Below are positions 21,741-35,200 of a stretch of 64,000 bases of DNA, one piece after another. Source of the DNA: Symsagittifera roscoffensis (taxonomy: Eukaryota > Xenacoelomorpha > Acoela > Convolutidae). Made by a program: the position numbers and the translations under genes. The stretch spans positions 65,571,277-65,635,276 of the forward strand of contig NC_087066.1 in NCBI RefSeq assembly GCF_963678635.1, written 5' to 3'. Positions within the stretch are counted from its first letter, which is position 1; every line of letters begins with the position of its first letter. The notes under the pieces are model-generated. The model was not told where the DNA came from. It worked only from the letters and a program-made list of their open reading frames with translations, and did not search any database.

Positions 21741-23104
21741 ATTTATCAGTAAACTGTAATTTTCTTAGAGCATAATTTTGCAAGAAGCTATAAGATTCTC
21801 ATAAGAAAAATTATAAGATAGCGACATTTGGTTAACCCGGGATGACTTTTGTAACCGTTATATAATTGATACATATCTATTATTCAACAATTACATATTC
21901 ACTTCTGGTTGATATGGCAGCTGGTTCATATTTCGGCTGATTTAGATACCACAAATTAAAACGGGTCCGATTATTGTGGCTACTTGCACATCAACTGTTT
22001 TTGATTACTTTTATTTTTTTTGTCTTCTAAATGAGCATAGTTTAATTGGGTCCTATAATTGGGCTATCCAGTCTGGGTCTTACACGCACACTCGTGAATT
22101 GGTTTCCGCGTTAGCGATTGCTGAAGTTCACAACGAAATGATTTGAAATTCACCATTGTTTTTCACCATTGGTTTTATCATGCACGCTGTTTCCTCTTGA
22201 TGGATGATGATTATTTTACGATTTTTTATTCAAGATTTTAACTTGGTTTTCAATGAAGTAAATGATCCAAACCTTAGGGCCTATATTTAAAAATTGTTAA
22301 CTGAGCTTGTGTTTGAATGAAAATCCAAATTCTCTTTTGTTAATTTCAATTTCAACAATTTAACATCGGGCATCCAATTTTGAAAATACAAGAAAGATTT
22401 TTAGTGGGTCGTATAACAGAAAAGACCCCTTGAATGCAATATGGCCTCTGCATGATAATTCCATGTGGCTTTTGAGTGCTACGTGAAAATACGGAATATA
22501 GTATACATATGAATCAAATTATGCGAAAACTGGTTTTAGTTATTGCGGTCTCGTAATACAAAAAGACTTATATTCAAAAAGCGAACTCTTTCGGCATTTA
22601 ATGGGACTGTGCTTAAAAAACTCAAGTTATAAAAAACTGCGCTTTTTGATTGTGTTTACGAAAAGTTTGAGTCCATTTATTTGCGTTTGAGAAATAAGAC
22701 CGAATTTTTAGTCCCATTCGGAAGCGCGTTATTAAAAATAAGATTTGATCAATTCTTGAAAATACGCGCCATATCAGGTATTGCATAACAGTTTTGGAAT
22801 TTCATTTGCAGTTGGTTTCTTTGCCCTAATTAGGGTTGGTTTCGATTTCGTGTTTGTGAACCCTTTTAATCTAGACCGATCAGAAATTGTCCTCAAAAGA
22901 AGTCTCAGTCATCGACGAACGACTTTTATGATCCTGAACAATTGAAACGCCACGTTATCGCATCGTGTCTATACTCAATTCAGTAGCTTTCTTTTGCTTG
23001 TTTCTAAAAAAAGCAAATTTAACAACTTTTTTGAGCGCCAGCGAGTTATTATTTTATAAAACAGGCTATCTGAAAATTTCTGCTTCTGTTTCAAATTTGA
23101 CAAA
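21741..23104 (+). promoter_or_regulatory. Upstream region of gene B, with a TATA-like box
   Basis: About 1.3 kb with no repeat family recognised. A TATA-like 'ttttataaaaca' lies about 50 bases before the ATG at 23105 and could place the transcription start very close to it. This is only a sequence resemblance. Confidence 0.25.
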
Positions 23105-23240
23105 ATGGTCGAAGACACTAAAACTCCTAGAACCACGAACAAAAATGTATCGACCATAGCTTCCAAATGGGCCGACTTTCAACTCTTCCTCTGGAACAAG
23201 GAGAGGAAAGAAGTTGCAGGACGAACTGCCAGGAGTTGGG
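23105..23240 (+). CDS. ATP1B: Gene B exon 1 (start and cytosolic tail)
   Basis: ATG at 23105, chosen because it opens the frame that ends in GRTARSWG|gtgaga. Forty-five codons plus one base. It shares the last 17 codons' pattern (FLWNxExKEVAGRTARSW) with gene C exon 1, while the N-terminal residues differ. Confidence 0.92.
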
Positions 23241-26200
23241 GTGAGAAAGAATATTGGCTATGCTTTCCAGTTATCTGTTTGATTACTTTTCTGAAAACTT
23301 TTTAAGATGATTTTCTGATGCTCCTAAAATCTGCTGCTAATCAAGCTTAAGTGATTAAGTGAATATATTTGAACTAATTTTTTGCATGAAAAATGCTTTA
23401 TTAATAACTACTAGGCAAATTTACGAGAGGGACTTTAAAACTGGAAAATGCGAAACTGAAAAACGACATGCCATCTAGACGATGGCATGTCAACGTGCCG
23501 AACAGTTTGCAAAAAAAAACGTGCTTCAAGCTCCCAATACTGCTTCTGATGAAAATGTTCAGTGTCCGCTAGTGAGAGAAGATTCACGACTCGCGTTGTC
23601 TCTCTTGTTTAAATTGTAGAGCTGTTAACTCAGGCAGAGTTGTTTTCAGCCACAACTGTTCTATTTGTGGGTACCGTGTAAACATCCGATGATTCAAAAT
23701 CCGAAAAACGAAAAAGTGTTATAAACATCCGAAAAACCTATCGGATGTATGAAATACCATTCTTGACATATCATATGTTTGCTCTAGACCCTTTAATGAT
23801 TCACGAAAACAATTGTTACGTGACTCATTAAAGGGTCTAGAGCAATTAAATCAAAACGGTTTGATTTAATTTCTGTTTTTTTTTTCGGCAACTCAAAATT
23901 CGGCACGTTATTTGTTCACCAAACAGTCCAGTCTCTGCTAAACATGATAAAGTATGCGGTCACGCCAGCAATTTGAAATGTACTGGACCGAATGTTCGAA
24001 ATTTGTTTTCTATTAATTTCAGCCAATCGGAATTGAAATTTCAAAAACTACAAAGAAATCGCGAAAGTCTACAATACACAAAACTTCAAATATTGAAAAA
24101 TCGAAGTCACGTATTGAAAAAACCTAAAACAGATTTGAAACAAAGATAGCCAGTTACTGTGCAAGTAGCACAGAATGTTCCGACCATAGTCTTCAAAAAA
24201 TTACAATTTTTTTCCTAATTAGTGTCGTTTTTTTCCGTGTGGTGTGATAGAAATAATCTTAACAAAAAAATTGAAGTTAAGCAAATGCAACAGTCGTAGT
24301 CAAATAGACCAAGTGGACAACAGTTTTTTTTTGTAGAAAAATGGCTAGAAAAACGAAGAAAAAAATTAAAAATGAAAAACAATTTAAAATATTTTCAACT
24401 TTTTTTTCTATTTTAATTGCAGAATTTTATTTGAGTAAAACTAAGTTTTTCACGACTTAATTTAATCTCAAGAATTTATTATACGGTCAGCCNNNNNNNN
24501 NNNNNNNNNNNNNNNNNNNNNNNNNNNNNNNNNNNNNNNNNNNNNNNNNNNNNNNNNNNNNNNNNNNNNNNNNNNNNNNNNNNNNNNNNNNNNNNNNNNN
24601 NNNNNNNNNNNNNNNNNNNNNNNNNNNNNNNNNNNNNNNNNNNNNNNNNNNNNNNNNNNNNNNNNNNNNNNNNNNNNNNNNNNNNNNNNNNNACAAAGCT
24701 TAACAAGAAAAGTTTTCATTTCGGTGACTACAATTAGAAAAAACAAGTTTGCTCGTATATCAGTGCAAGGCCCTGAATGTTCCTTTATTCCATATCGAAC
24801 AGTTTTTAGGCAAAGAAAAATTTGAAACACTATAAGTTTTGGACAATACCAAAGACCAAGTGTGATAAGACCAAGTGTGATAAGACCAAGTGTGACCAAG
24901 TGTGAAATTGTACAAAATTATTACGACTAATTAGCTAGTCTCAATTTACTTTGTGTGGATTAGATCGCCACGCATAAATAATAAGCGTTACGCTTTCAGG
25001 ATTATGGATAAAATCTTCAAAGCGCGCATAAAATAGTCCAGAGCAAAGCCAAATTGGAATTTTTCCAAATTCCCAAAACTTTGCAAAAATGATTGGAGGT
25101 AAAATATCTTTTTGAATTTGATTTCAAGGAGTCGATATCTTCAATGGGGCATAAGAGTTTTTTGTTAAAAACTATTGATATTTTAATGTGAAACTTCTAT
25201 TCACATTACTATATAATTTAATTGAAAAGCTTACCCGGGTCTTTCAAAGTCGAGAACGTGTCAGTGTTCGACCAAAAAAAAATATTCGAGGCAGGGGCTT
25301 GGGTCGATCACAAAATCAAAACATACCTTGTGTGCGGTCAAAAATTACCTCGAGCACGGTAGAAACATTTCACGAGCACGGTCAAAATATAACTCGAGCA
25401 CGGTCGAAACTTACCTCGAGCGCAATCAAGCACGGTCGAACTGTACCTCGAGAACGGTCGAGCACTGTAGAAACATATCACGAGCACGGTCGAAACATAA
25501 GCCGAGCACGGTCGAAACGTAATTCGAGCCCAATCAATGACGGTAGAAGCATACCTCGAGCACGGACGACAATTACCGATTGTCCTGCGGCAATTCGGAG
25601 TCAAAAATAATTTTTTTTTAAATAACATTGTATTTTTTAACGCGTTAGATTCAAATTGTAAAACAGTATTCCAAAAGATGGAAAACATAGCTCGAATCTA
25701 GAAAATCTCTACAAAGCATTTAAATTGCAAATAACTCTAAAATTTTCATTCTAATAGAAAAAACTTCATAAGGTGTTACCCGAAAAGCATAAATTATAAC
25801 GTTCAAGTTTGGATAACAAACTATTTTCTGTGTTTTTTAAATTCCTTCCTCTCAAGTTAGTACATCTTCAAATTTTGTTACTCAATCTCCAACTTAGTAT
25901 GAATTCGGGTATGTTGTTTGAAAGTCGAAACATACCCGAATTCTGTCGAGCATGGTCGAAACATAAGTTGCTTGGGTCGAGCGCGGTCGACCATTTTTTG
26001 TCAGTCGAGCACAATTTAAACATATCTTGCTTAGGTCGAGCACGGTCTAGACCACTTGTTTCGATCAAACATGGTCGAAACATACCAAATTACGGTCGAG
26101 CACGGTCGAATCATACCGAACTTTGGTTGAAATGGTCGAAAAATAGCGGTTTTTGGTCGAGACGGTCGAAACATAAAGTGAGCACGTCGACCCGGGTAGT

Positions 26201-29200
26201 ATTTTATCTGGGACCACAAGGAATTTTTTGGGACAAAACCAATAAGCGAGGTTTGTAAGGGAGCTATACTTAAACAGGGGTTATAATTTCGCCACATTTC
26301 TATATGAATGTTTTTGGTTCTGTTACCAGCTATCACACACAACACTCATTGTCCATTTTGAGAATTCCAGTAAATGTTTAAAGTCAGTGTTCACATGATG
26401 TATATGCCTTTTTAATAAGTTGCATCGAAAGATAGTACCTGCAGTCAGGGGTGGATTTAGAGGGGGCAGGGGGACGCCTCCCTCTCAGGGATTCGACCCC
26501 TGCCGACCCAAAGGGTCCCCCCTTTGTACTATTTTGAAATATCCCATCTTGGTGACGGACCCTAAAATTTTTCTAAGGGAGCCCTCTATACTAATTTTGA
26601 AGGGGGAGTGCGCGCCAAAAAAACGCAATTTTTTGGTCAAATTTTTCCAAAAAGTGCCTAAAAACGCCAAAACAGGGACTAAACCGTGCTTAGGAAGAGC
26701 TCGAAAAATCAATTCGGTCAACCTAAAAAAAGGTCGACAAAATTTTTCAAAATCCACGCCCCACCCCCTAGATCCGCCCCTTAGAAAGAATTACAAAAGT
26801 TTAAGATGTACTAATGTGAGAGGGAGGAAATTTTTTGAAAAAAAAACAGATAGCTCAAAATGTCAAACGCGCATGTGGCTTCAGAAAAATAACATAATAT
26901 TATTGTATGGCTATACATGCACCAGGCTCAACATGAAAAACCATATGTAAAATAAGTCCTAAAAACATATAATGGCATTGATAGTCGCTTGACATTGATA
27001 CACTTTAAAGGAAACTTTTTGACAATTTCACAACACCAGTTTCAATTTTTGTAAGTTTAATTTATTGATTTTTTACACTCTGCGTAAACTCACTCGAATT
27101 TTAAAAAAAAAGAACAAAGAAATGTTGTGACGGTTCTTACCCTTTTCAGCCGAGATCACGTTGTTCTTCATCGTGCTGTACGTGTGTCTGGCTGTTTTCT
27201 GGGTCGGACTGCTCTACCTGGTCCAGCTGAGACTGCCTTCAGTCGAAAATGGACCCCTCTACTCCGACTACCTCACTCACAGAGGGCCAGGTGAAGTCTT
27301 ATTGATTTGATTTTAATTTTTGACCTCGAAAAAAAACCGAGAATTTTGAGTGAGCTCTGCTTCTTGGTTTTTGTCAAGTTCCACAATTAAGTTTAATCCC
27401 AAGCTGCAATGAAAATTGGAAAATCTTTCCCAAGTTTCAAAAAAAACCTTTGACAGAGTTTTGTCTTTTACGGCGAGAACCACCAATAAATAAGCTGCAA
27501 ATCGTTTTTGGAAGGGGCGGTGCGCTTATTTTGATTTTGGCTTCAAGAAGTAATTACTCAAAAAACATACCTTTTTTGAGAGAACTTTTGCCAGCAAAAT
27601 TTATCCCAACGTCTCTCTTCCTCCGTCCTTCCCAAAATAAACGACTATAAATGCCCAATTACGCATCAAACCGGTGTTTTTGCTTCCATTTTAATTTTTT
27701 CTTTTCTTAAAATGAGGTTTTTGTGAAGATATCTCGGATCTAAAAAGAATTTAAATTCTTATAAAAAATATTTTAAAAATTCTGATAAGTCATCAGACGT
27801 TTGGTTCAAAAAACAGCAAACGCTTGATTTACATACATTCATTTTCTCATAAGAGTATTAGATCAGAGTTCATCTTCTCATAAGTTTTCAAAAGGTTTTT
27901 AGGAGACAAATAGTCCCCTAAAAATAAAAATTTATGAGAAGATGAATACATGTAAACCAAAGGCTTGTTGTTTTTGGTCTTCATTACTGGATATTTTTGG
28001 CCAGGCTCTAACAGATACTTGGCAAATTCTCGCGTCGCTGAAAAAAAGTTCTCTCAAGACAAGATACATATGCCGAAACAACTTGAGTGCATGAAAGTTG
28101 TAAGATTTCTTAGTTTACTTATATTTTTTGTCGGATTCTTGTAAAATAATTAACACAATTTAAATTCTTGTTTAGATGAAATAAGAGTTTTGTAAGGTTT
28201 CCCATGAATTCTTCATTTCTTACAAAAAGTAAGATTCTTATAACAATTTGAATTTCTATTTATTCCGGGGTGCTACCATAATCTAGTACCGCATCCACTC
28301 ATGTATAAGTTTTCGAAACTCCGCATTGGATTGTCCTGAGTTTTCTAGCGGGACTGAAAAATCAAATGATCTGGCCTAAAGATAATGAGGAGCACTGTGA
28401 ATGATGGCTCTATGAGCGCTTGTTCTACAGTGCTGATTTAAATTATCCGGACAAATCGAACAAAACTTGAATTTTCAAACGCGTTTTTCTCAAATTGGGT
28501 TAAGATTAGACAAAAAGTGAACAGAACAAAAGTTGCTTAGAATTTCACCAGAATTAATATGTTGCCATTTTTTCTCCGAAATTCTCAACAAAATTTTTGC
28601 CCCAAAAGTGGGTCATTTTGGCTTTTTTCAATTAATCAAGAATTGCGCTGAAACTACTTTGTTAATTGATATGAAAGTTATATCACAGGAAGCCTATTAC
28701 GCAGTTCAACAAAGTTTAAGAGGAGTGAAATTTCCAAAAATTTGCGCAAATTGTTTAAAATTTATTTTTAAACAGAGATTCTGGGTTTTATATAGTAAAA
28801 ATCACATTTATTGACTATCAAGTGAAATTTTTTTCATTTATACTGGTTTTTGGAAATTTATCCCTTCTTAAACTTTGTTGAACTGCGTAAGAGGCTTCCT
28901 GTGATATAATTTTCATATCAATTAACAAAGTAGTTTCAGCGCAATTCTTGATTAATTGAAAAAAGCCAAAATGACCCACTTTTGGGGTAAAATTTTTGTT
29001 GAGAATTTCGGAGGAAAAATGGCACCATATTAATTCTGGTGAAATTCTAAGCAACTTTTGTTCTCTTCACTTTTTGTCTAATCTTAACCCAATTTGAAAA
29101 AAACGCGTTTGAAAGTTCAAGTTTTGTTCGTTTTGTCCGGATAATTTAAATCAGCACTGTATACTCAATAACAACTTTCTTTTAGGTTTGCACGTGATTC

Positions 29201-32200
29201 CACCTGCTAATGCCATTGGGCGGGACAAACAGAAAGTCTACTTCTACGATGAAGCCAACCAGTACAAACAAAACATATACGATTTCATTTCTGGTGTGTA
29301 CGCGTTTAGCAGATTTCTGCCAATTTGTCTACAACACTTTTTTACAACGAAGCTCCTTATCTTAAGGGAGGGTGAAATAGTAAACAAGATCCAAACTGTT
29401 TCTTAGTCAGCATTTTGAAACCTAGAAAGCTTCATTTTCAATATTTTCCTTTTTTGCTATATTTCTTCCCAATTGTTTGGCTAACTATTAAAGTGTTTGA
29501 TAAAATAACTTTAGATCGTCACTATGGAAAAATGAATCACACGCACACAATCACGAGAGTTTTATATTAACAAAATTTATTTTAGCTCAAGTTTTTACTA
29601 TATAAAACTCAGTTTTTTTGTTGAGTCAGTTTAATCAGTTTTTTTTGTTGAGTCAGTTTAATCAGTTTTTTTGTTGAGTCAATATTGCGTTAAAGTTTGA
29701 ACTTCAGTAAATAAGTAATTGTTTTTTATTCGCAACTTTGTCATGTGAGTTCCAGCAATATATTGACAACTGAGCCTCAATAGCAATGCTATTCAGTCCT
29801 TTTTTTATTGACATTGGAGATTTTTTGAAAATTACTTTTTTCAAAATGACAGGTAAACTTTTTTTCATACAACAATTGACAACCAAAAAAGTTTGGGCAG
29901 CTGAAAAAAAACAAAGCGAGGATGCGAGTTAATTATATTTTTCTAACCCTTAATGTAGCAGTTTTCAGCTGCTCAACGTTTTCCACGATCACAAATTTTT
30001 TGCTCATGTGGTAAAACCACAATATAAGCCACTATTACATTGGGCGAGTATTAGACAATAATGACGACTTTGGCAGCTATAATATAATAATAAATAAATT
30101 TGTTTCAAGTAGTGCAATAATCCAACAAAATAGAGATTTTATCATTGATAAAGCACCAACTTGAGCAAGCGCAGAAGGTATTTCAACCTGTTGAAGCGCC
30201 GCTGAGAACTTTCTATTAAGTACTGACTTATATGGACCTGATTGTTTAGTATAAATAACATTTATACTGGAAAAAAAATTAATAGATTTATAGAAAGAAA
30301 AATAAATTTCAAAAAACTTACAGTTCCTTTATTTTGCATCTAATTGACATTTTTTACAGTAGTATTTACAAGCAAATAAAAGTAACCAAAAAGACAATTT
30401 TCAGACTTGAAAATTAAATTTTTTATCATTTGCTTTATTTCAGTTAGTACGATGTTTTTTTGGTTCGCTTTATAGTAGTTCAGTTATTTATAAAAATCTA
30501 CTCAAAAATTTTTCACTAAAACAACTTGTTGAAGTAGTCGCAATCAATTAAGTAATTATCTCTGATTTTATGCATAAAGTTGTCTAAAAATTGGTTAGGC
30601 TTGATTCAAATTTCTTCAATGATGTTTATATTGAAATTAATTAGAGAACTAAAGAGTGTCCGTATTCACACAGATATATAATTTTGTTATTTTGCATTAA
30701 TGTTTTTTTGTTAGTGAATTTTTTCTTCTAGTGGTATCGATTCTTGTTTTGAAAAGAATTTGTTCACGTTGTCTTTTTCATGTTCTCGTCTTATTACTTT
30801 AGAGAGTAATTTCAACAGTTCGTTTACGTGTAATTCATTGATTGAGCAAATTCCATGAGTTTTTCTCATAGTCCTTACTTCTTGTGTTTTTTTTGAGACG
30901 AAGAGCAATTTGAATTAAATTTTTTTTGTTGTACTTGCAAATTTTTTAAAGCGGTTTTATTGGCAACTCCCTATACTAATACATCATATTGATATATTGG
31001 TTGCATAAACTGCTTGTAAATTCGAATGAGAACAGATGAGCTAAGAAACTGTCTTGTTTGAGAAAAAATGGATATGAATCAATTTCATTTTTTTGTAATG
31101 ATTCAATATGTTGGTTGAAGGAAACCTTTTGATCCAAAATTAATCTCATGTATTTAACTGCACTTTTTAGTTCTATCGTGTTTTGTTCCCAGACAAAACT
31201 TTCAATTTTTTTTGTTCCATTAGTGATCATTTTTTCCACTTTTTTTGTTGTAAGCTTAGTATTTTCCATCCATTCGGATAATAATTCCAAGTCTGTTTTA
31301 AGTTCTTGGGAAGATATATTGGGAAGATCATTGATATAAATGAAAAAAGCAGGGGACCCAAAACAGAACCATTAGGTACTTTACAATGAAGCTTCTCTTT
31401 TGTTGAACATTTGTTCGAAAGAAAGACATACTGGTTTCTATTGGTGAGGTGGGATTTCAGTAAATTAAGAGGAAAATTTCACAGCATGTAAAGGTGACAC
31501 TTATGAATAAGGTTGTTATGATCAACAGTATCGAAAGCTTTAGATAGATCTAGGAGTGTGCAGTGCGTCAACTCATCAGTGTTTTTGCTCTTAATAAGAA
31601 CCTCTAAAGTTTCCACAATAGCATCTGTTGTAGAGCGTTTGTTGCGAAATCCGAACTGTTTATTGCTAAACACGTCAAACTCATAGAAAAAATTAATTAT
31701 TCGTTTGAATAATAGTTTTTCAAAATTTTTTCTATAACAGGAACTAAAAAAATAAGTCTATAATTGCATGAAAGTGACTTGTCTCCTTCTTTGAAAATAG
31801 GATTTACTCTTGTTGTGTTAAGACAAATGGGATAAACTGCTTCGCTAATTATCTGGTTAAAAATAAGGGTCAAATGAGCTGTTATAATAGAGTTAATTTT
31901 TTGATTAGCTGATTTGACAGACCCATGTCATCTTCAGACTTTTCATTGGGTAGTTGTTTGTTTTGTGTCATAAACTTCCTATTTATCAATTTGTGACAGG
32001 AAAAAAAAACAATTTCTATTAGCAAAAAAAACTACTAAAAATGCTGAGTGATGATGGTTTCACCAGGATAGGATTTTAAAGTCTGTTATTATAAACATTC
32101 CAAATTATGGTGGGACATTAAAAAGGGTGATTATTCCGACCACTGAAAATGGAGAGGAGTTTTGCATTTTGATAAGATATAGTTTTTTTGCTTTATTTGT

Positions 32201-35200
32201 TTTTCACAAAAAATTAGGTGCCACATATAATTATTGGATACGGTCGAGTGATATATACAAAATTGAAGCTTTTTTAATCGTGATTTGGATTACAACAGTC
32301 TAACTATACCTATTAAGCACTAAAATAAGCACTAAAAATTTAGTTTTAAACAACTTAAAATAGCTTTTTGGAGTTTTTTAGCTATGTTCTGTAGCGGTGC
32401 TGTTGAATGTTCTGCAAAAAAGATGGAAAAAAACTCTGTTTTTGTAGTCCATTTTCTGTAACAGTTTTTGTCCAAGTTTTGTTTTTAACTATGACTGCTG
32501 AAGATTCCTTAATTATAGTTTTACTAAAAAAAAACAAAGCTAATTTGAAAAAAAAATGACAAAAAAAACTTTTGAAAAAAACCTACACTAATTTAGTAAA
32601 AACTACACTAAATTGAAAAAACTAATTTAAACAAATCCCTGGTTTTACTTGCACTTCATGAAAATTAAAAGGAAAAGTAGTTTTTGAGGCTTTATTTAGC
32701 GCTTCTGCGAAAAAAAAACTATTAATAACTTTTAGTGCAAAATAAAATTGAAAAAAAAATCTAAAATTTGGTTTTTGAGTTTTTTCTTTTTCAATAATTT
32801 TTTGAAATTAATTGTAGTTGTTTATGCCTAACTAACTAAAATTTTACACGTTTGCATAATTTTGTCAACACACGACACACGAAAAGACTAATTTGAAAAT
32901 GTTTCTGAGAATGTTGTCGGAACATTCTGTGCTACTTGCACAGCAACCAGCTATCATTGTTTTGTTGTGTTTTATGTTAAGAGCACAGTGAGAATGATGG
33001 AAAGTCGGATGATAGCAGGTGGGATTTATGTGACGAGAAGAGAGTGAATGGATCCTGGGACGAATACAAGCCGTGCTTCTTCTTCTACCTAAATGCAGTT
33101 AGTCAGTATAGTGTTACGGTTTATTAGTTTTGCATAAGTTTAAGACTCTTACCTAAAAGTATTTAAACCACTTGATCAAATCAAACTTCAAAATTGGGAG
33201 GTTTATTCAATACATAACTTGCTTGATAAATTTTTAAATAACCTTGATTGGATCAAAAGTTCTGCGCCGTATGCTGAGCAATTGTTCCTAAAATTTTAGA
33301 CTAAAAATTGTCATGTAACTTAGTTTTTCTTTGCTACCTAAAGGCTTTCAACGCAACCTTAGGGTCAAAATTGGTATGTAGAAAATGATATCGTGCCAAC
33401 GTATGTAAAATTTTGCCAACAAAGTAGTATAAGTTGAACTCACTTGAAAAGATCTGATGACAACAAGCACTGCTTTGCCTCTAGGTTCACAACTTCGTCC
33501 CACAGCCCCCAGAAGAAGACGGAACAGTAACTATACAGTGCAAACCTGCGGTGAGTTTAAATACGATGAATTTAAATGCAGTACGGTAGTTTTCTACTTT
33601 TTAAAATTGGTTAACTTATAGTTTTTTGATAAATTTCTACTCAGATTTAAAAATTATCTACAAAGGAGTTTCATACAATTTATACACAGATTATACTTTG
33701 ATTTATGCATTTTTTTACATTAAAAAATTGGCTGTTCTGACTATTAATAACTTTTAGTGCAAAATAAAATTGAAAAAAAAATCTAAAATTTGGTTTTTGA
33801 GTTTTTTCTTTTTCAATAATTTTTTGAAATTAATTGTAGTTGTTTATGCCTAACTAACTAAAATTTTACACGTTTGCATAATTTTGTCAACACACGACAC
33901 ACGAAAAGACTAATTTGAAAATGTTTCTGAGAATGTTGTCGGAACATTCTGTGCTACTTGCACAGCAACCAGCTATCATTGTTTTGTTGTGTTTTATGTT
34001 AAGAGCACAGTGAGAATGATGGAAAGTCGGATGATAGCAGGTGGGATTTATGTGACGAGAAGAGAGTGAATGGATCCTGGGACGAATACAAGCCGTGCTT
34101 CTTCTTCTACCTAAATGCAGTTAGTCAGTATAGTGTTACGGTTTATTAGTTTTGCATAAGTTTAAGACTCTTACCTAAAAGTATTTAAACCACTTGATCA
34201 AATCAAACTTCAAAATTGGGAGGTTTATTCAATACATAACTTGCTTGATAAATTTTTAAATAACCTTGATTGGATCAAAAGTTCTGCGCCGTATGCTGAG
34301 CAATTGTTCCTAAAATTTTAGACTAAAAATTGTCATGTAACTTAGTTTTTCTTTGCTACCTAAAGGCTTTCAACGCAACCTTAGGGTCAAAATTGGTATG
34401 TAGAAAATGATATCGTGCCAACGTATGTAAAATTTTGCCAACAAAGTAGTATAAGTTGAACTCACTTGAAAAGATCTGATGACAACAAGCACTGCTTTGC
34501 CTCTAGGTTCACAACTTCGTCCCACAGCCCCCAGAAGAAGACGGAACAGTAACTATACAGTGCAAACCTGCGGTGAGTTTAAATACGATGAATTTAAATG
34601 CAGTACGGTAGTTTTCTACTTTTTAAAATTGGTTAACTTATAGTTTTTTGATAAATTTCTACTCAGATTTAAAAATTATCTACAAAGGAGTTTCATACAA
34701 TTTATACACAGATTATACTTTGATTTATGCATTTTTTTACATTAAAAAATTGGCTGTTCTGACTAATAAATAGATTTGCTTTTTTGCCGAAAAACAAAAA
34801 AATGCTGTTCCGACTTTTGAAGAAGTGAAGCATTATTATCAATATTATCCTCTGAGTGGTGGATCCTTATTGAGAAAAAACTTTTTTTTCAACATTTTGA
34901 CGAATTCGTAAAGATCATCCGAAAGAAACCGATGCTTGTAGCACAATTGTTGAAATTTTTCCTTAATAATAAGGTTTGACAATTGATTTTATGGCCAATT
35001 TGTGATGCGCGGCAAAATAAACCTCTTCAAAAAAATTTCCATATATTCAGGCTTGATTTTTGGTCTAAATTGATGCAAATGTATCTTTTAGTATTTTTTT
35101 AATGGATTTAAATTTAAAACACTAGAATGATATACTTTGCCTTTATTTAGACCAAAAATCAAGCCTGAAAATATGGAAAGATTTTTGAAGAGGTTTATTT

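Larger units (their letters stand above)
32719..34764 (+). repeat. Tandem duplication, 1,022-bp period, containing exons 4 and 5 of gene B
   Basis: 32719-33740 recurs as 33741-34762. I found no difference in the lines compared by eye. The breakpoints share ACT (32718-32720, 33740-33742, 34762-34764). Each copy holds the 3' part of the HINE-like element, exon 4, intron 4 and exon 5. It is either a very recent duplication or an assembly/haplotype artefact. Confidence 0.9.

Noticed and set aside
25188-25610. 140-codon open frame with RARSK-type repeats
   Set aside because: It follows the minisatellite exactly, is open in several frames on both strands, and has no domain outside the repeat.
25330-26190. 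Possible CRISPR-like array
   Set aside because: Repeats are degenerate, adjacent without unique spacers of constant length, and in an animal intron.
26420-26950. 176-codon frame with cysteine-rich start
   Set aside because: It is the translation of the hAT-type repeat and its flank; the same peptide pieces appear from the other copies at 46334 and 50020.
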